Assembly (NCBI GenBank): GCA_019925795.1
Contig: CM034307.1
Location: 17,877,197 to 17,941,196, forward strand
Origin: Dendrobium chrysotoxum
Lineage: Eukaryota > Streptophyta > Magnoliopsida > Asparagales > Orchidaceae
Reading direction: 5' to 3'
DNA: 64,000 nucleotides
Positions 9,480 to 22,500 of this stretch are shown here, piece by piece; the first letter of the stretch is position 1, and each line of letters starts with the position of its first letter. Under the pieces are notes generated by a model that did not search any database, was not told the DNA's origin, and saw only the letters and a program-made list of their open reading frames with translations. The position numbers and the translations under genes are program-made.

Positions 9480-12400
9480 TGGCTGCCATTGCTTTCTAGA
9501 ACTGTAGGGGGGCTAGGAAGAAGGAGGCCTCCCATTATCTCTAGGAGTTTGTAAAAGATTTTGATGTATTTCTTGTTGGATTGGTAGAGACAAAATGTTC
9601 TACTATTAATAGAGAGGATGCTAATAAGTTGATTGGGAAAGATTGGGATTTCTTTAATGTTCCAGCAGAAGGCCTTTCAGGTGGCATTCTTATTTGTTGG
9701 AAAATGAAGTATGGTGCCTTTTCGGTTATTCATGCCTCTTCTCAAGTGGTTGTGGGTTGGTTCAAAGCTCCAAGCTAAGGGGAATGGTTGGTGGCATTTG
9801 TATATGGGAGCAGAGATATTTACAATAGAAAGCATCTGTGGGATACCTTAGAAGCTTATTCAATTACTCAACTTCCTTTTATAGTGGGGGGTGACTTCAA
9901 TTGTGTTTTGTCCCAAGAAGAAAAAAGAGGAGGTAAAAGGTTTGTCTTCACCCAAGGACCTCAAGATATGAAAGAGTTCATGAATAAATGTGATCTAAAG
10001 GATATTGGGGTGATTGGACCTAAATTCACTTGGTGCAACAATAAAATAGGAGGGGCTCGTATTTTGGAAAGGTTGGACCGTTGCCTCCTTAATCAGGTGG
10101 CCTTGGCTAAAATAAATCCTACAGTAGTACGTCATCTTGGGAGGATCGCTTCAGATCATTGTCTTATCATTTTAAAACTCTTTAATTCAGGTTTTAAGGC
10201 TTCTAAAAATCAGAAGTTTGAAGATGTTTGGGTGTCTTTTCCTGCCTCTAACTACATTGTGGCTAAATCTTAGAGTAAACCGGTTGGGGGAGATGAGGTT
10301 GGGGTGCTGAATTCGAAATTCAAGAGAGTGTTGAAGGCTCTTTACCATTGGAGCAAAGCAAAACACTCAAATCTAAACAAGTTAAAAGAGAGGTTGAAGA
10401 AAGAAATAGGGGAATTTTAGGAAGAAGATGCCAATGTTGGGATATTATCTGATTTTCAAATCAGCTTGTTGAAAGCAAAGGTATTGGAGCTTAATTCTAC
10501 CTTGGGCCGCCTGAATTCCTGGTGGAGACAAAGAGCAAAGGTCAAGTGGATGAGGGAATGTGATTCTAATTCCAACTACTTCCACTTGGTGGCAACTGCT
10601 AGGAGAAACAACAACTTTATACATCAAATTAAAGATGGCAATGGAGCTTTGACTGAAGACCAAGGGCAAATTGAAGAAATTATTTTGAAGTATTTCTCTA
10701 ACAAATGGATGTTTTCTAAGTGTGTTCCTAACGGGTGGCCAACAATTACTAAGGTTCTTGAAGATGGTGATATCAGAGGGCTTCAAGCTGATTTCGAGAT
10801 CGAGGAGCTAGAGTCAGTTGTCCGCCAGCTTGAAGGTAATATTGCACCTAGTTTGGATGGCATTACGTACTCATTCATTAAAAACTATTGGTCTATTATA
10901 AAAGATGATGTTTGGAGGGCCATTAGCTTATTTCTCAAAAAAGGAGTCATGTGTGAAGAATGGAGGGAAACAACTGTTGTGCTTATTCCAAAAATGATAA
11001 ATCCAATGTTGCCTTCTAATTACAAGCCTATTAGTCTTTGTCAATCTATTTACAGGGTAGTTGCAAAGATGCTCTTGAATAGGTTGGTGGGGGTTATTCC
11101 TAAGCTTGTCTCGAAAAATCAGGTGGCTTTTGTCAAAGGGAGATCAATGTCACAGAATATCTTGCTAACCCAAGAGGTGTTTAGCAAATTTAGGTTCTCC
11201 AAAGCAAAAAAGGGTCTAATGGCTATTAAAGTAGATATGGAACAGGCTTATGATAGTATGGGTTGGATGACTTTGGAAAAAGTATTAAAGGAGGCTGGGT
11301 TCCCTATGAAGTTCTCTAATTTGTTATTGCAATGTGTGAGGGATACTAAGTATTCTATCTTGTTCAATGGTGTCAATACCAGATGGATTCCGGCTAAGTG
11401 TGGCTTTAGGCAAGGTTGCCCTCTTTCTCCTATTTTATTCATATTATGTTCCCAACTAATGACTGAAGCTTTCAACCAAAGGGCAAACAATATTGGTATC
11501 AGAATTTCTCCTTCAGCAGAGAAAGTCTCTCACTTACTGTATGCTGACGACATCATCATTTTCTCTGAGGCAAGGCATAGAAATGCTAGGAAGATCATGA
11601 AAATTTTGAAAGACTATAGTTGTTGGACGGGGCAAAAGGTAAATGTGCAGAAATCATCTTTAATTTTTGGTAAGTCAGTAAGGAGAAGGACTTCTATAGC
11701 TATTTCCAAAACTATGGGCATAAAAGTAGTTAAAGAAATGAATTATTTGGGAGTTCGTATGGCTTTGAGAAGGTTAAATTCTGCATATTTTCAATTCCTA
11801 ATCGAGAAGGCTTGTGACAAATTTAATCTATGGGGTAACAGGTGTCTCACTTTATCAGGCAAACTTGTTTTCATCAAATCTTCCATCTTAACATTGCCCA
11901 TCTTCCTTGCAACACATTCCTTGGTTCCAATGGGGGTGTTGAAGGAACTAGACAAGTTATGTAGGGACTTTATTTGGAGGAAGCAAGAAAAAAATAAGGG
12001 CCTTCACTTTATTGATTGGGAGACGTTGTGTAAACCCAAGAAATCAGGTGGCCAAGGCGTTGTTTCAGCAATAGACAAAGTTGATTCTTGGAGGGCCAAG
12101 TTTGCTTGGAGCTTTACGTCCGATCCTGGATCTTTGCTAAACAGAACTCTAATATCCAAATATGGCAATGATCTATGGAATGCAGAAATTAAGGTTGGGA
12201 ATTTAATAACCTGGAATGTAATTATGAAGGGAGTAAAAGTATTGCATTAGATTTTGAGATGGAAGATAGTTGATGGGAGTTTTGTTAACACTACCAAAGA
12301 CATATGGATCTTAGATAAGAGTATCGAAAGGTGGCCTACCTTTGAATCTGTGTTAAGCGAAGATCAAGGATGCTTGAAACACTTCATACATCAAGGTAGC

Positions 12401-13569
12401 TGGAATGATCAAAAGCTGAAGAAGGTTTTCGGAAGGGACCTCACGGATCTGATTAAGTCAGTTCCAATTCATAGTAATCTTACCTTTGATGACAGGGAAT
12501 TATTGTTTAAACATACAGGGAAGACTTTGGCTGCCATCATCTCGGATCATAGCAGATTTCAAGATCAAGAAGATAAAAATTGGAAGTGGCTAAGGAATTT
12601 AAAATTGAGGGCTCGGGTGGAGCTGTTTTGGTGGAGGTTGGACCACAACGCAATTCCTTCATTTGAGTTCTTGATGCATAGGAGGTTGATTAGCTACAAT
12701 GGCTGTCCTAGAGGGTGCAGGGAAGTGGAAAATGCTGAACACATTGCAGTCCATTGCAGTTACCTTCAGAAGGTTTTGAAACAGCTTAATAAATGGGGTT
12801 ATAACATGCTTGTTTTTCATAATCTACAGGATTGTTATAAGGAATTAACTGGTTTGTCAAAGTCAAATCAATTTATGGGAAATCTCTATTGTTCAGTGGT
12901 ATTCATCACTTGGAAAAGTAGAAATAAATTGGTACATGGAGACAAAGAGGAAAGCATAAATGCAATTGCAGGAAATGCTATCAGCTTGGCTGCCACTTCT
13001 TTTTCCTTTAATCCAATATCGGTCAACTTGGATTCTAATCAACGTAAGCTATCTCAAACTTCTTGGAATCCCTCTCCAACCGATTGGATTAAATATAATG
13101 TGGTTGCTTCTCTAGATGGCACGTACCAAGGAGGAGTAGGGGTGTAATAAGAGATTGTAAAGGGAGATTTCTTTTTGCTTTTGGATGCAAGTGTGTGCAT
13201 TGGGATAGCTCGATTTTGGAGCTGCGATCCATTTTATCTTTGAGCAAAGTGGCTAAAGCTTGGATGTATGAAACTAAAGGCATCATCATTGAAGGTGATA
13301 ATTTCAATATCATCAAGTTTGTGCAAAGAATAATGAATAAGGAGGTCAAGTTGCCAGCAGGATCCTACCAAGAAGATTTTTTCTTTCTTAGAAGGTTTAA
13401 TCAAGTTATTATTCAAGATGTGAATAGGGAATGTAATAAGTTAGCTGATTATTGTGCTAACATTGCTAAGTCTTCTGATTTTGTTTGGGATAGTTTAAAA
13501 GATTATAACATTCCTCCTTTCTTTGTAAAGTTGTTAAAGGAGGAGTGTGATAATTGTCATTTGTATTAG
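9479..13569 (+). pseudogene. LINE ORF2: endonuclease, reverse transcriptase, zf-RVT, RNase H; multiple stops
   Basis: The ATG at 9479 overlaps the ORF1 stop (TAATG), which suggests reinitiation coupling. One frame holds from 9479 to about 13143, broken only by stops at 9497, 9542, 9776, 10271, 10418, 12248 and 13145. The endonuclease shows GGDFNCVLSQEEKRGG, FTWCNN and SDHCLI (about 9870-10170). RT shows AIKVDMEQAYDSM (about 11222), FRQGCPLSPILF (about 11404) and YADDIIIF (about 11540). A Cys/His zf-RVT region follows, with RARVELFWWRLDHNAIPS. A one-base frameshift near 13143 puts the RNase H tail in the next frame (VIRDCKGRFLFAFG; IEGDNFNIIKF; NKLADYCANIA) to TAG at 13567. Full length for the family, but dead. 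Confidence 0.9.
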
Positions 13570-13627
13570 GCTCCTTTTTCTTTTCTTTAATAATATTGCT
13601 TCTAGCATTCTCTCAAAAAAAAAAAAA

Positions 13628-13642
13628 GAATAGTTATGAATT
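13628..13642 (+). repeat. Target-site duplication of the L1 LINE, right copy
   Basis: Identical to 7272-7286 and directly preceded by the A tract. Confidence 0.9.
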
Positions 13643-15337
13643 TTGAAGGTTTTAGGTCCAAAATGGAATCATAAGGTTAAAAATTCAAATTAATGTAAAC
13701 CTAATCAAATCATGATCCAAGAAAACTAGGGTAGGTTAAGGATGCTCCAAAAAAATCTACCATCAAAATTTGAGATCTATTTGACCATTGGATCTTGAGA
13801 AATTCAAGAAAATTATAGATCAAACATCTCTAATTATCTCAAGATCCCTTGGTTAAAAAGTTATGAAACTATTTTTCAAAAATAGTAGAGGTCAAGAACT
13901 TTCCAATAAGCCCAAGAACACTCAATTTTGTTATAAAATAGATATTCTATGATTTATTGAAGTTCTAATCATTTAAATAAATTATTTAATTCATTTTATA
14001 CTCAAATTGGCTGGCATGCAATCATTGCCAATCAGTGGTAGCCTTCAAACAATAGTGCATGGTGAATCCACTTAACCCCATCAAATTCATGATCCAATTG
14101 TTTGATTGAAATAATAGAGGATCAATAGCTTAGATGTGGCCATGCCACCAACTGTTTGATATAAATAGCACGCATTTGAATCCTAGGGATGTCACGCGAA
14201 CACAATTTGATTTGGCCTGTCCGATTAGCTGATGGGATCGCTTAGACTAAATAACACAATTTAGTTCAAATTTGAACTATATCTTTAAATATTATAACTT
14301 TTTATTCAATTGTCCAAATTTGATGAAATTTGAAATAAATAATCATGGTAACCTAATATTGTTATCCCTAGAGTTCCAAGGTTTCATACATTGAGATCTA
14401 TGAGAAATTTTAATTTAAATTTTAAACTTCAAGAGGGCATAACTCACTAACCTTTTCGATGAATTTTGATGATCATGGTTTGGTTGGAAGTTTAAGAGAT
14501 CCTCTTTAACTTCCTAGAAGACTCTAAGAGCTAATTTTTGCTAGATTATAAGAAGTTGGATTTGAATTATCCTTTCTCTCTCTTACTAGTTTAAAGTTTT
14601 ATTGAACTATGAAAGGGTAAAGGAAGTTATTGGATAGCTGGGGAGTTGGCTATGGAGTTGGGGAATCAGATTGATCAACTCTTTCTTCAAGGGAAGAGGG
14701 GGTATATATAGGAGAGAGAAAAGGGGTTCAATGGGAAAGATCTTGCTAAATTAGTTTTTGATAGACCAATGAGAGTTGATGGAACTTTCTAGAGAGTTTA
14801 AAAGCACATGGTTGACTGTTGAGGGAGTTAGACTAATCCAATCGTTGGAGAAAGGTATTTTTGGAGGTTGATGCTACATTAGTATTCCCTGTGGTCTTAG
14901 CTTAACATGACCTGTACGGAGAAAGTTCTAGAGTGCATGCAAGTCATTTGTTGGGTTTAAATTGGGTTGGGTTGATCTAGGACCTAAAAACATGGGTTTT
15001 GGAGAACTTAGTTTAACCCATAATTTAAACCAGGTAGAGCCATAGGTTCAAACTCTTGGGGTGTGTGCATGGGGTTAATACACAGCTATTATAATAATTT
15101 TTGAAATTTATTTTGACAAGGGTAATGATTTAGATCAAGAAAACCCTTTTTTAGCACTAGGTTCAACATTATTGGTCAAACTTGGTGGGCCCATGGGCTA
15201 AAACGTTTTTAGATGACTCTTGGGGAACCAAGGAGATATCCCCTAGTGTTTGAGTCAATGAGGAGGTCAAAATCATGAGTTCTAAAATTTTAAATTATGT
15301 AAGCATGTTTTGGTTAACCATGGTTGACTTGGTTTAA
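13643..15337. other. AT-rich old repeat sequence, no gene
   Basis: No supported frame. A TATATATA-like box at about 14703 follows a purine-rich stretch. The motif TTGGTTAACCATGGTTGACT near 15310-15330 links it to the dispersed repeat at 1-594 and 16020-16850. Confidence 0.4.
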
Positions 15338-16016
15338 TTAAAGGGAAAGAAGCCACCACACAAAAAAGGCCCCAACAAGCACAGCATAAATATGAATTCC
15401 ACACCAGCTAGTAGACCTACAAAAATGAGTTATAATAAAGAAACAAATATGACCCAAGCTAGACCATGAATAGTTAACCTGGTAAAGGAAATGAGTAGCA
15501 CCCTTTGTAAAGTTTCCACCTATTAGCTTAGAAGCCATTAAAAATTGCATAATAATATAATTAAAAGATAAGCAATTTAAGTCAATAATATAAATAAAAT
15601 GAGGCAATATGCTCTTCTAACATAATAAAAGTGATAAATCTTTAAGGGGTTATAAAATGTAGAGCAATAATTACGAATACTTTGAAAAGTAAGAGACACC
15701 AGCAGTGAAACCAAAAGCTGATGTTGCCATAATTCAAGTTCACAACCATCCAAAAAAGGATCGAATTGGTAATGTACAGAATGCCCCAATAGAAATCATT
15801 GTTCTCCAAGTTCTCCTCTAGACAATAATAGAAAAGAAAAATAGTCATAGGGGGAACAAGGCCAAACTGAGAGCCAACAAAAGAAACAAAATCCTTTAGA
15901 TTATTAACCTGGTGGTAATAGATATCCCAAACATAATATACATTATTAAAAGAAACCTCCCCATAGTGCTCAATACATTCTAAAGGATTTTTAGGGTTTG
16001 TTGGAGGTGCTCCCAA
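15338..16016 (-). pseudogene. Unrecognised hydrophobic, membrane-protein-like coding remnant
   Basis: Three overlapping minus-strand frames (15642-16016, 15577-15789, 15338-15607) give protein-like, W/Y/F-rich sequence: NPKNPLECIEHYGEVSFNNV, YYVWDIYYHQVNN, FGLVPPMTIFLFYY, LYITNSILFWMVVNLNYGNI and, after shifts, FTKGATHFLYQVNYSWSS. Its longest frame starts at 16016 and runs 124 residues. At least three hydrophobic segments of membrane-spanning length are visible. The frame changes suggest a decayed gene, possibly a captured gene fragment between retrotransposons. I do not recognise the family, and chance in AT-rich DNA cannot be fully excluded. Confidence 0.35.
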
Positions 16017-16858
16017 TGATTGGTTGGGTCTCTATGCATGTAATGTTTTTTAAAGGGGTAAAATAGAAATTTGGTCAAGTAAGGTTTACTTGGTCAACCA
16101 AGGTTGGCCATGATTTTGGATTTAGTTTAATGCACTCCAAATAATATTATAGATATGTCGGAGAAGGTTACATGGCTTGGTTTGACTAAGCAATGTTGAT
16201 GTTTAAGGAAAATTCAATTTCCAAGATATAGGGTTTTTGGATTTTGTGGTCAACCATGGTCAACCATGGTTCAATACTAGTTTAATGCATCTTGCTAGTG
16301 ATGATAATCATGATCAATGAGTTTGTAGAAGCCTCCAAGGTTAAAAATGACAATATGCCATGTTCAATGGCATAGAATGTAAATATTTAATGATTTTGTA
16401 GCCTCTATATATGCTTTTAGTCTTAGGAGTTAGGGATATTTAAATGCCTTCAAACAGATGTGGTTGATCCAAGAGACATGGCTAGTAAATATACAAGTGA
16501 TAGATCATGAATCCTAGGTCATTTAGTTAGGCTTCAGGGCTATGAAAATTTCTCTAAAAATAGGTTATGTACCAAAGTGTTTTGGGTTTAATTTTAACAC
16601 TGAATTTTGAAATTTTGAATTGTTAATGGGTTTGATCAATATATTTGATTTTGTATTTTTTTAATTAATGATTTTGAGAAATTTAGAGCATAAAATTCTT
16701 AGATCATTGATAATCATCGATGATCATTAGTGATTAAACAAGGGATCACCTGATTATCACTAGGGACTATCAACTAAAAGATTTAATGCTTGGTTTAGAT
16801 TTTAGTTTTGAATTAATCAATGGTTATTATTGATTGATGGAATTTTGGCTTTGTAATG
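16017..16858. other. AT-rich repeat-like sequence, no gene
   Basis: Contains TTGGTCAACC-type inverted motifs near 16085 and 16240-16275. From 16380 it has a stretch resembling 2660-2880. No coding region is visible. Confidence 0.4.
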
Positions 16859-17737
16859 TGTTGTAAATCTGGGCCCAAGTATAGTGATTTTGATGATAAC
16901 AAAAATTACTGTTTCTTTACTACTGCTATTCTTCCATATTTATTTTATTTACCCTACTCACTAACCTTTTAGGTCCACAAGTTCACTTGGAATGCCAATC
17001 AGCTTAAAATCAAGTAGACTAGGATTAAGTTAGTCTATAATTTCTATTCCAATGCATCTTTTATCTTTTCTTGAGTCAAATGTACTGTGATAAATCCTGA
17101 AGTTAAGTAACCTTACACACACACACTTAGGGGAAGAAATTTGGTGAGTCAGAGTTTTTTTATTTATTTTTTATTATATCATACAGGACGATCTACTTGG
17201 ATCATCCCGGATTATCCTTTTTATTTTGTTGGACAATATCCTATTATCCAAGACAAAAACCATAATTTTCTTCTAATCATCTAGGGTATCGTCCTGCATG
17301 TCTCGAGACTATTACGGGATGATTTGTCGATTGCCAACCATATTGAACTAATCATCCCAGATGATCATATAATCGTATGGAATAATCTATAAAAACTACT
17401 TCTACTGATCGTACAGAGCAAAGGTGATCGCCCTAGCTGAAAGGGATATTTTATACTAATCGTACTAGTCGATCGTAGGATCATCCTCAATGATCTTTGA
17501 TGCAAAATTGAAAATTAGGGCTTTTTTATAGCCTCCTATTTAAGTTCTCTTACTTAACATTTAAAAAATCCTTTGCTGCTGTTCTAACCTAAGAGAGCTT
17601 AAAGAAGGAGGAGTATTTGGCAGAGAGAGAGATAATCTTGTGAGGGGGAGTTTATGAGGGAGTTCACAAAGGTTGCTCCAATTAAGGATTTGATTGTCTT
17701 CTCCAAGCTTCATCCTTGGTTCCTTGGTAGCTCTGTG
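16859..17737 (+). mobile_element. Older Copia LTR, left part, interrupted by a younger relative
   Basis: Starts TGTTGTAAATCTGGG with the family landmark 'gattttgatgat' soon after. It has decayed palindromes in 17180-17480 and the GA-rich leader at about 17610-17640. It breaks at 17737 in the middle of the R-U5 part, exactly where the next LTR starts with TGTTGCG. Its continuation ('ctgtgggaacaaaaggagag') is found at 27663 on the far side of the younger element. Confidence 0.75.
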
Positions 17738-19457
17738 TGTTGCGAATCTGGATTCAAGGACTATGATTTTGATGATAGCAAACCTTTTCATTTCTAGTTG
17801 AGTGTCTAACCTTTCAGGTTCACAGGATCCATTGCAAATTCAAGCCAACTCAAGATCGAGTCAGTCTATTTGTGTTTTTGGTTCAATATACTTCTTTATT
17901 TTTCTTGAGTCAAGTGCAATGTAACAGATCTCCAAGCTAACTAACCTTGCACATACACACAGGGGGAGTGTTAATTTTTTTTTTACTTAAATTAATTTTT
18001 TTTAAAATTATACAGTATGATTTTCAAACGTATTGTACGATCTGTCATTTAAAACCCATGCTTAACAGCTAATTTTGGATGATTAGTTTTATAAACTAAT
18101 CTTACTGTATGATCCATATCGTACTGTATAATTTGTTTCAACATGAAAACCATAGCTGCCAGGACAGTTTTGGTAAGTTTTGAAATTTGATTTTTTGAAC
18201 TAATCATACTATACGATTACAATCATATTGTATAAATATTTTAATCTTGCCAAATTTATCCCCCATAATCTGGTAATTAAATTATGGTTTCTTAATTACA
18301 CTTAATTATACTGTATGATGTCAATCATACTATATGATGAATAGAGATAATTTTGGGTCATCCCATATATCTTACCAGACAAAATCACAAATTTTTGTAC
18401 TGATCATCCTGAATGATATTTACATCGTACAGTATGACGATATGAAATAAACTAATCATACTATACAAATCTTATAGTGTGGGATGATGAACATAGATGA
18501 ATTTTGTTCATCCCATAGATCATCATGTATGAACAGTTAAAAATAAAATGATCATCCAGTATGATCTATGGATCATACTGTATGATTTTCATAAAATTTG
18601 TGAATTGTTCGTTTGCATTCATATTAGACAAAAATATTTTTGAACTGATCATACTGTATGATATTGGATCGTACTATACGAACAGAATCATCAAATTGAA
18701 ATTTAGGGCAATTTTTTAGCCCTCCTACTTAAGATCTCTTTTGTTCAACCATTGAGATCTTTTGCCGCTGTCTTTTCTTGTGAGAGACTTGAGAAGGAGA
18801 GAGAGAGGATATTATGACGGGGAGTTTATGAGTTGTTCACAAAGGTTGCTCCAAGCAAGGATCTGAGTCATCTTCTCTGGTCGTCATCTCTTGCCCTTGG
18901 TATCTCCGTGGAAGTATCGTCTGCAAGAAGATTAAGGTTCTCTACCTACTTCAGGAGGAAGCGAAAGGAGTCCAGCTTCTCTGCCTTCTTCAGGAGGAAA
19001 CGAAAGGAGTCCAGGTTCTCTGCCTGTTTTAAGAGGAAGCAAAAGGAGTCCAGGTTCTCTGCCTCACCAGGTTGGTGGAAATGAGTTTTTGTACATGCTT
19101 CTCTGCCTTGATGTGGGAATAAAAGGAGAGTCACTTAGTGTTAGTGCAATACCTAGAGGGGAGGCCCCGGGGAGTGGACGTAGGTAAAGTGGACTGAACC
19201 ATTATAAAATCTGGTGTGTTCTTTTTTATTATTTTCTATATTTATTTTTCTATTGATGATCGTGTGATTATAATTATTATTCTATTATTATTGAACATCT
19301 GCACATCATTACAAAACTGTAAATATTTTAAAACATTCAAAAAGATTTTTCAAAATCATTACTTTAATCAAGAATTTTTTAAAATAACTAATTCACCCTC
19401 CTCTTGGTTAGCCTCGGGACTAGTTCACAAGGGCTTAACATCCCTAACGAACTTTCA
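17738..19457 (+). repeat. 5' LTR of the SIRE-like Copia element
   Basis: TGTTGCGAATC at the start and ...AACTTTCA at the end, followed by the primer site. It contains many CATACTGTATGA-type motifs, which look like CpG-decayed TCGTAC-N-GTACGA palindromes (18010-18680), and a 39-bp tandem repeat (18935-19050). Confidence 0.85.
18935..19050 (+). repeat. 39-bp tandem repeat in the LTR leader
   Basis: Three units of the pattern 'ggttctctgcc...aggaggaagcgaaaggagtcc'. The 39-bp period keeps one frame open as a 13-residue RFSACFRRKRKES repeat, but this is non-coding LTR sequence. The same array is at about 27133-27250 and 36086-36203. Confidence 0.75.
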
Positions 19458-19459
19458 AG

Positions 19460-19472
19460 TGGTATCAGAGCG
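19460..19472 (+). promoter_or_regulatory. Primer binding site, initiator methionine tRNA
   Basis: TGGTATCAGAGCG two bases after the 5' LTR, complementary to the 3' end of plant initiator tRNA-Met. It would prime minus-strand cDNA synthesis. Confidence 0.9.
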
Positions 19473-19515
19473 GGATTCATAAAATTAAGTTTTGAAAAAC
19501 TTTTGAATTTGATCC

Positions 19516-22500
19516 ATGGTTAACTTTGGAAATAAAAATACTGTTGAAGGCTATTCCATTACTCATCCACTATTATTTGATAACATACCATTTGATTTCT
19601 GGAAAACTCGCATGTCCACTTTTTACAATCAATTGATTATCGTATGTGGATGCTTGTTAAAGATGGTTATAATGCTCTGTATAGACTTGATAATGGTATT
19701 AAAATTGAACTTCCTTTTACTGAATGGACACATGATGATAAGGACTTAGCACAACTGAATGCAAAATGCTTGAATTATTTTTTCTGTGTACTGAAATTTG
19801 AGGATTACATGCGTGTCTCTACTTGCACTACTGATAAAGAAATCTGGGATAGATAATATATTACTTATGAAAGTACATCTGAAGTTAAGCAATCTAGATT
19901 GACATCTTGCTTCATAACTATGAACTCTTTCACATGAAACATAATGAATCAATTTCTAAAATATATACTAGATTCACTCAAATTGCACCTCTCTACATGT
20001 TTTAGAAAGAGAACTCACTAACTATAAAAAAGTAAACAAAATTTTGAGATGTTTGCCTTCTTCTTATGATGCTAAGATAACTGTAATTACTGAATCCAAA
20101 GATTTGAATACTTATTCTATTGATAACTTACTTGGGTCACTCATTCCTAATGAGCAAGAAGTGAACCAACGATAAATTAATGCAGGTGAGAAGAAGAAGG
20201 AGAAAATTGTGGCACTGAAGGCCAATGACACTGACACTGACACTGACACTGATTCTTCAGGGTCTGAAAGTGATGATGTTACCTTAATCACTAGGCAATT
20301 CAAAAGCTTTCTAAGGATGAAATATAAGAACTATCAAAAGTGGAATAAAGATAAGTCTAGCAAAAATTTTAAAGGTTCTTCTGATACAGTTTGTTTTGAA
20401 TGAATGAAGCTAGGACATATAAAAGCAGATTGTCCTACACTTAAGGCTAACCCAAGCAAGGAAAAGGGTGAGGAGAAACCAAAGTTTAGGAAGGATAAGA
20501 AGCGGATTCAAAAGGCTTTTTGGGCGGATTCTATATCCAACTCTGAAACTGAAGCTGAAGAGGAGACTACAAACTTGTGTCTGATGGCGGATGAACATCT
20601 TGGTTAGTCTGATCAAGAAGAGGCATGTGAAATGACCTACGATCAATTACTTGATATTTCTAAAAAAATTCATTCGTCATATAGAAAGCTTAAGAAAACT
20701 CATACTAGTTTGAAATTGGAACTCTTGAATCTGCAAAAAGATTATAAAGTTTTGCTTAAAGATCATTCTATACTTGATAGCAATCACATGTCACTACTTG
20801 ATGAATTTGATGTTTTGAATAAAAAACACTCTGATTTGATTATTGAGCATGATTCATTAAAAGCATCGCATGTTGAATTAGAAGTTACATTTAAGGAATT
20901 AAAAACTCATGCATCTGATTTAGATAGTAGTGAGCATTATTTAAAATTTGAAATTATAAGTCTCAAAAAGGAAAATGAATTTCTAAGTGTAAAAATTAGT
21001 GTATTTGAGAATAATGAAACACCTCCTACATTTGCATAATTTTATAAACCTCCATCACTTGATGAATCTCATTCAAAATCATCAAAGCATGTATCATCCA
21101 AACCTAAGAAGAGGCACTATCACCCACGTAGATTAGTTAACCATTTTTCTGGTGTTAGATGTTTTTCTTGTGGCATGTTAGGATATATCTCTCACACCTG
21201 CACTATTCACCGTAGTACAATTGGGTATGGAGGCCCCAATTACATGACTCACAGTAAAACATATATGTATTACATTCTTCTTTCCATAAAAAGGAACCAA
21301 AACTTGTTTGGATTCCTAAATCTAATGTTTCATAATTTTATAGGTGTGCTCTCACACAAGACCTCGTAAGAGCATGCAGTACCTGGACAGTGGATGTTCA
21401 AGACATATGATTGGAGATGCAAATCAATTCATTTTGCTGGAGGCTAGGGCTAGAGGCAAGGTCACTCTTGGAGACAGCACCACCAGGAAAGTGGTGGGCA
21501 TAGGTATAATCAGAAACTCCAAGAACTTTTTGATTGAAAATTTTTTACTTATAGATAGACTAAAATAAAACCTGCTCAGCATCAGTCAACTCTGTGACAA
21601 AGGGTTCAGCATCAAGTTCCTGGCAAATACTTGTATTATAAGCTTAAATAATAATACTATTTTACAGTGCAAGAGGATCAATAATGTCTACATGCTTGAC
21701 TTAAATAATAATGAATGTGTTGCTTTATTTTGCTTAAAAACTACTGCTGATGAGTCTTGGTTGGGGAACAGGAGATTATGTTATACCAGTATGAAAACCC
21801 TTGGAAGAGTCACCTAAAAAGACTTAGTTAGTGGTTTTCCTAAGCTTAAGTTCACTAATGACCACCTATGTGATGCCTATCAATTAGGAAAGCAAGTCCA
21901 ATCCTCTTTCTACTCCATTAAAGACATCAGCACCTCTAGACCTTTAAAAGTCCTTCACATGAATCGTTTTGGACCCATTAACACTGCCAGCTTATGGAAA
22001 AAGTCTATGGATTTGTGATTAATGATGACTACTCAGGTTCACTCGGACTAAATTTTTATCACACAAAACTAAGTCATTTGATGAATTTAAATCTTTCTCA
22101 ACTTGTATTCAGAAGAAGTTAGGTTATGAGATCTTGACTATTCATAGTTATCACGATGGAGAGTTTAAAAATGTGAGATTTTGAATATTCTGTGAGGAGA
22201 AAGGGATTAGCCATAACTTTTCAACTCCTAGGATCCCTCAGCAGAGCAGGGTAGCTGAATGAAAGAACAGAACCTTGGTGGAAGTTGCTAGAGCCATGCT
22301 TACTGAGTATTCACTTTCAAAATACTTTTTGTCAGAAGTGGTGAACATAGCCTGTTATGTGTTGAAAATGGTGAATGTTAGATCCAAACTGAATAAGACA
22401 CCCTATGAGATCATTAAGGGTAGAACTCCAAACCTATCCCACCTCATATCATTGGCTGTAAGGTCTTCATTCAAAATAATGGAAAATCATCCTTAGGAAA

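Larger units (their letters stand above)
7287..13627 (+). mobile_element. Full-length L1-type LINE (about 6.34 kb), inactive
   Basis: Bounded by an exact 15-bp direct repeat and ending in a 13-14-base A tract (about 13615-13627). Order: a short GC-rich 5' leader (7360-7425), ORF1 with a DUF4283-like region and CCHC knuckle, ORF2 with endonuclease, RT, zf-RVT and RNase H, then a short 3' UTR. The RNase H domain is typical of plant L1 elements. Both ORFs carry stops and frameshifts. The perfect target duplication suggests an insertion that is not very old, while the many stops suggest either rapid methylation-driven decay or insertion of an already defective copy. Confidence 0.9.

Noticed and set aside
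19460..19472. A tRNA gene suggested by tRNA-like sequence after LTRs (also 27972, 36924, 46619, 62275)
   Set aside because: Only 12-18 bases complementary to initiator tRNA-Met are present, which is a primer binding site and not a tRNA gene.
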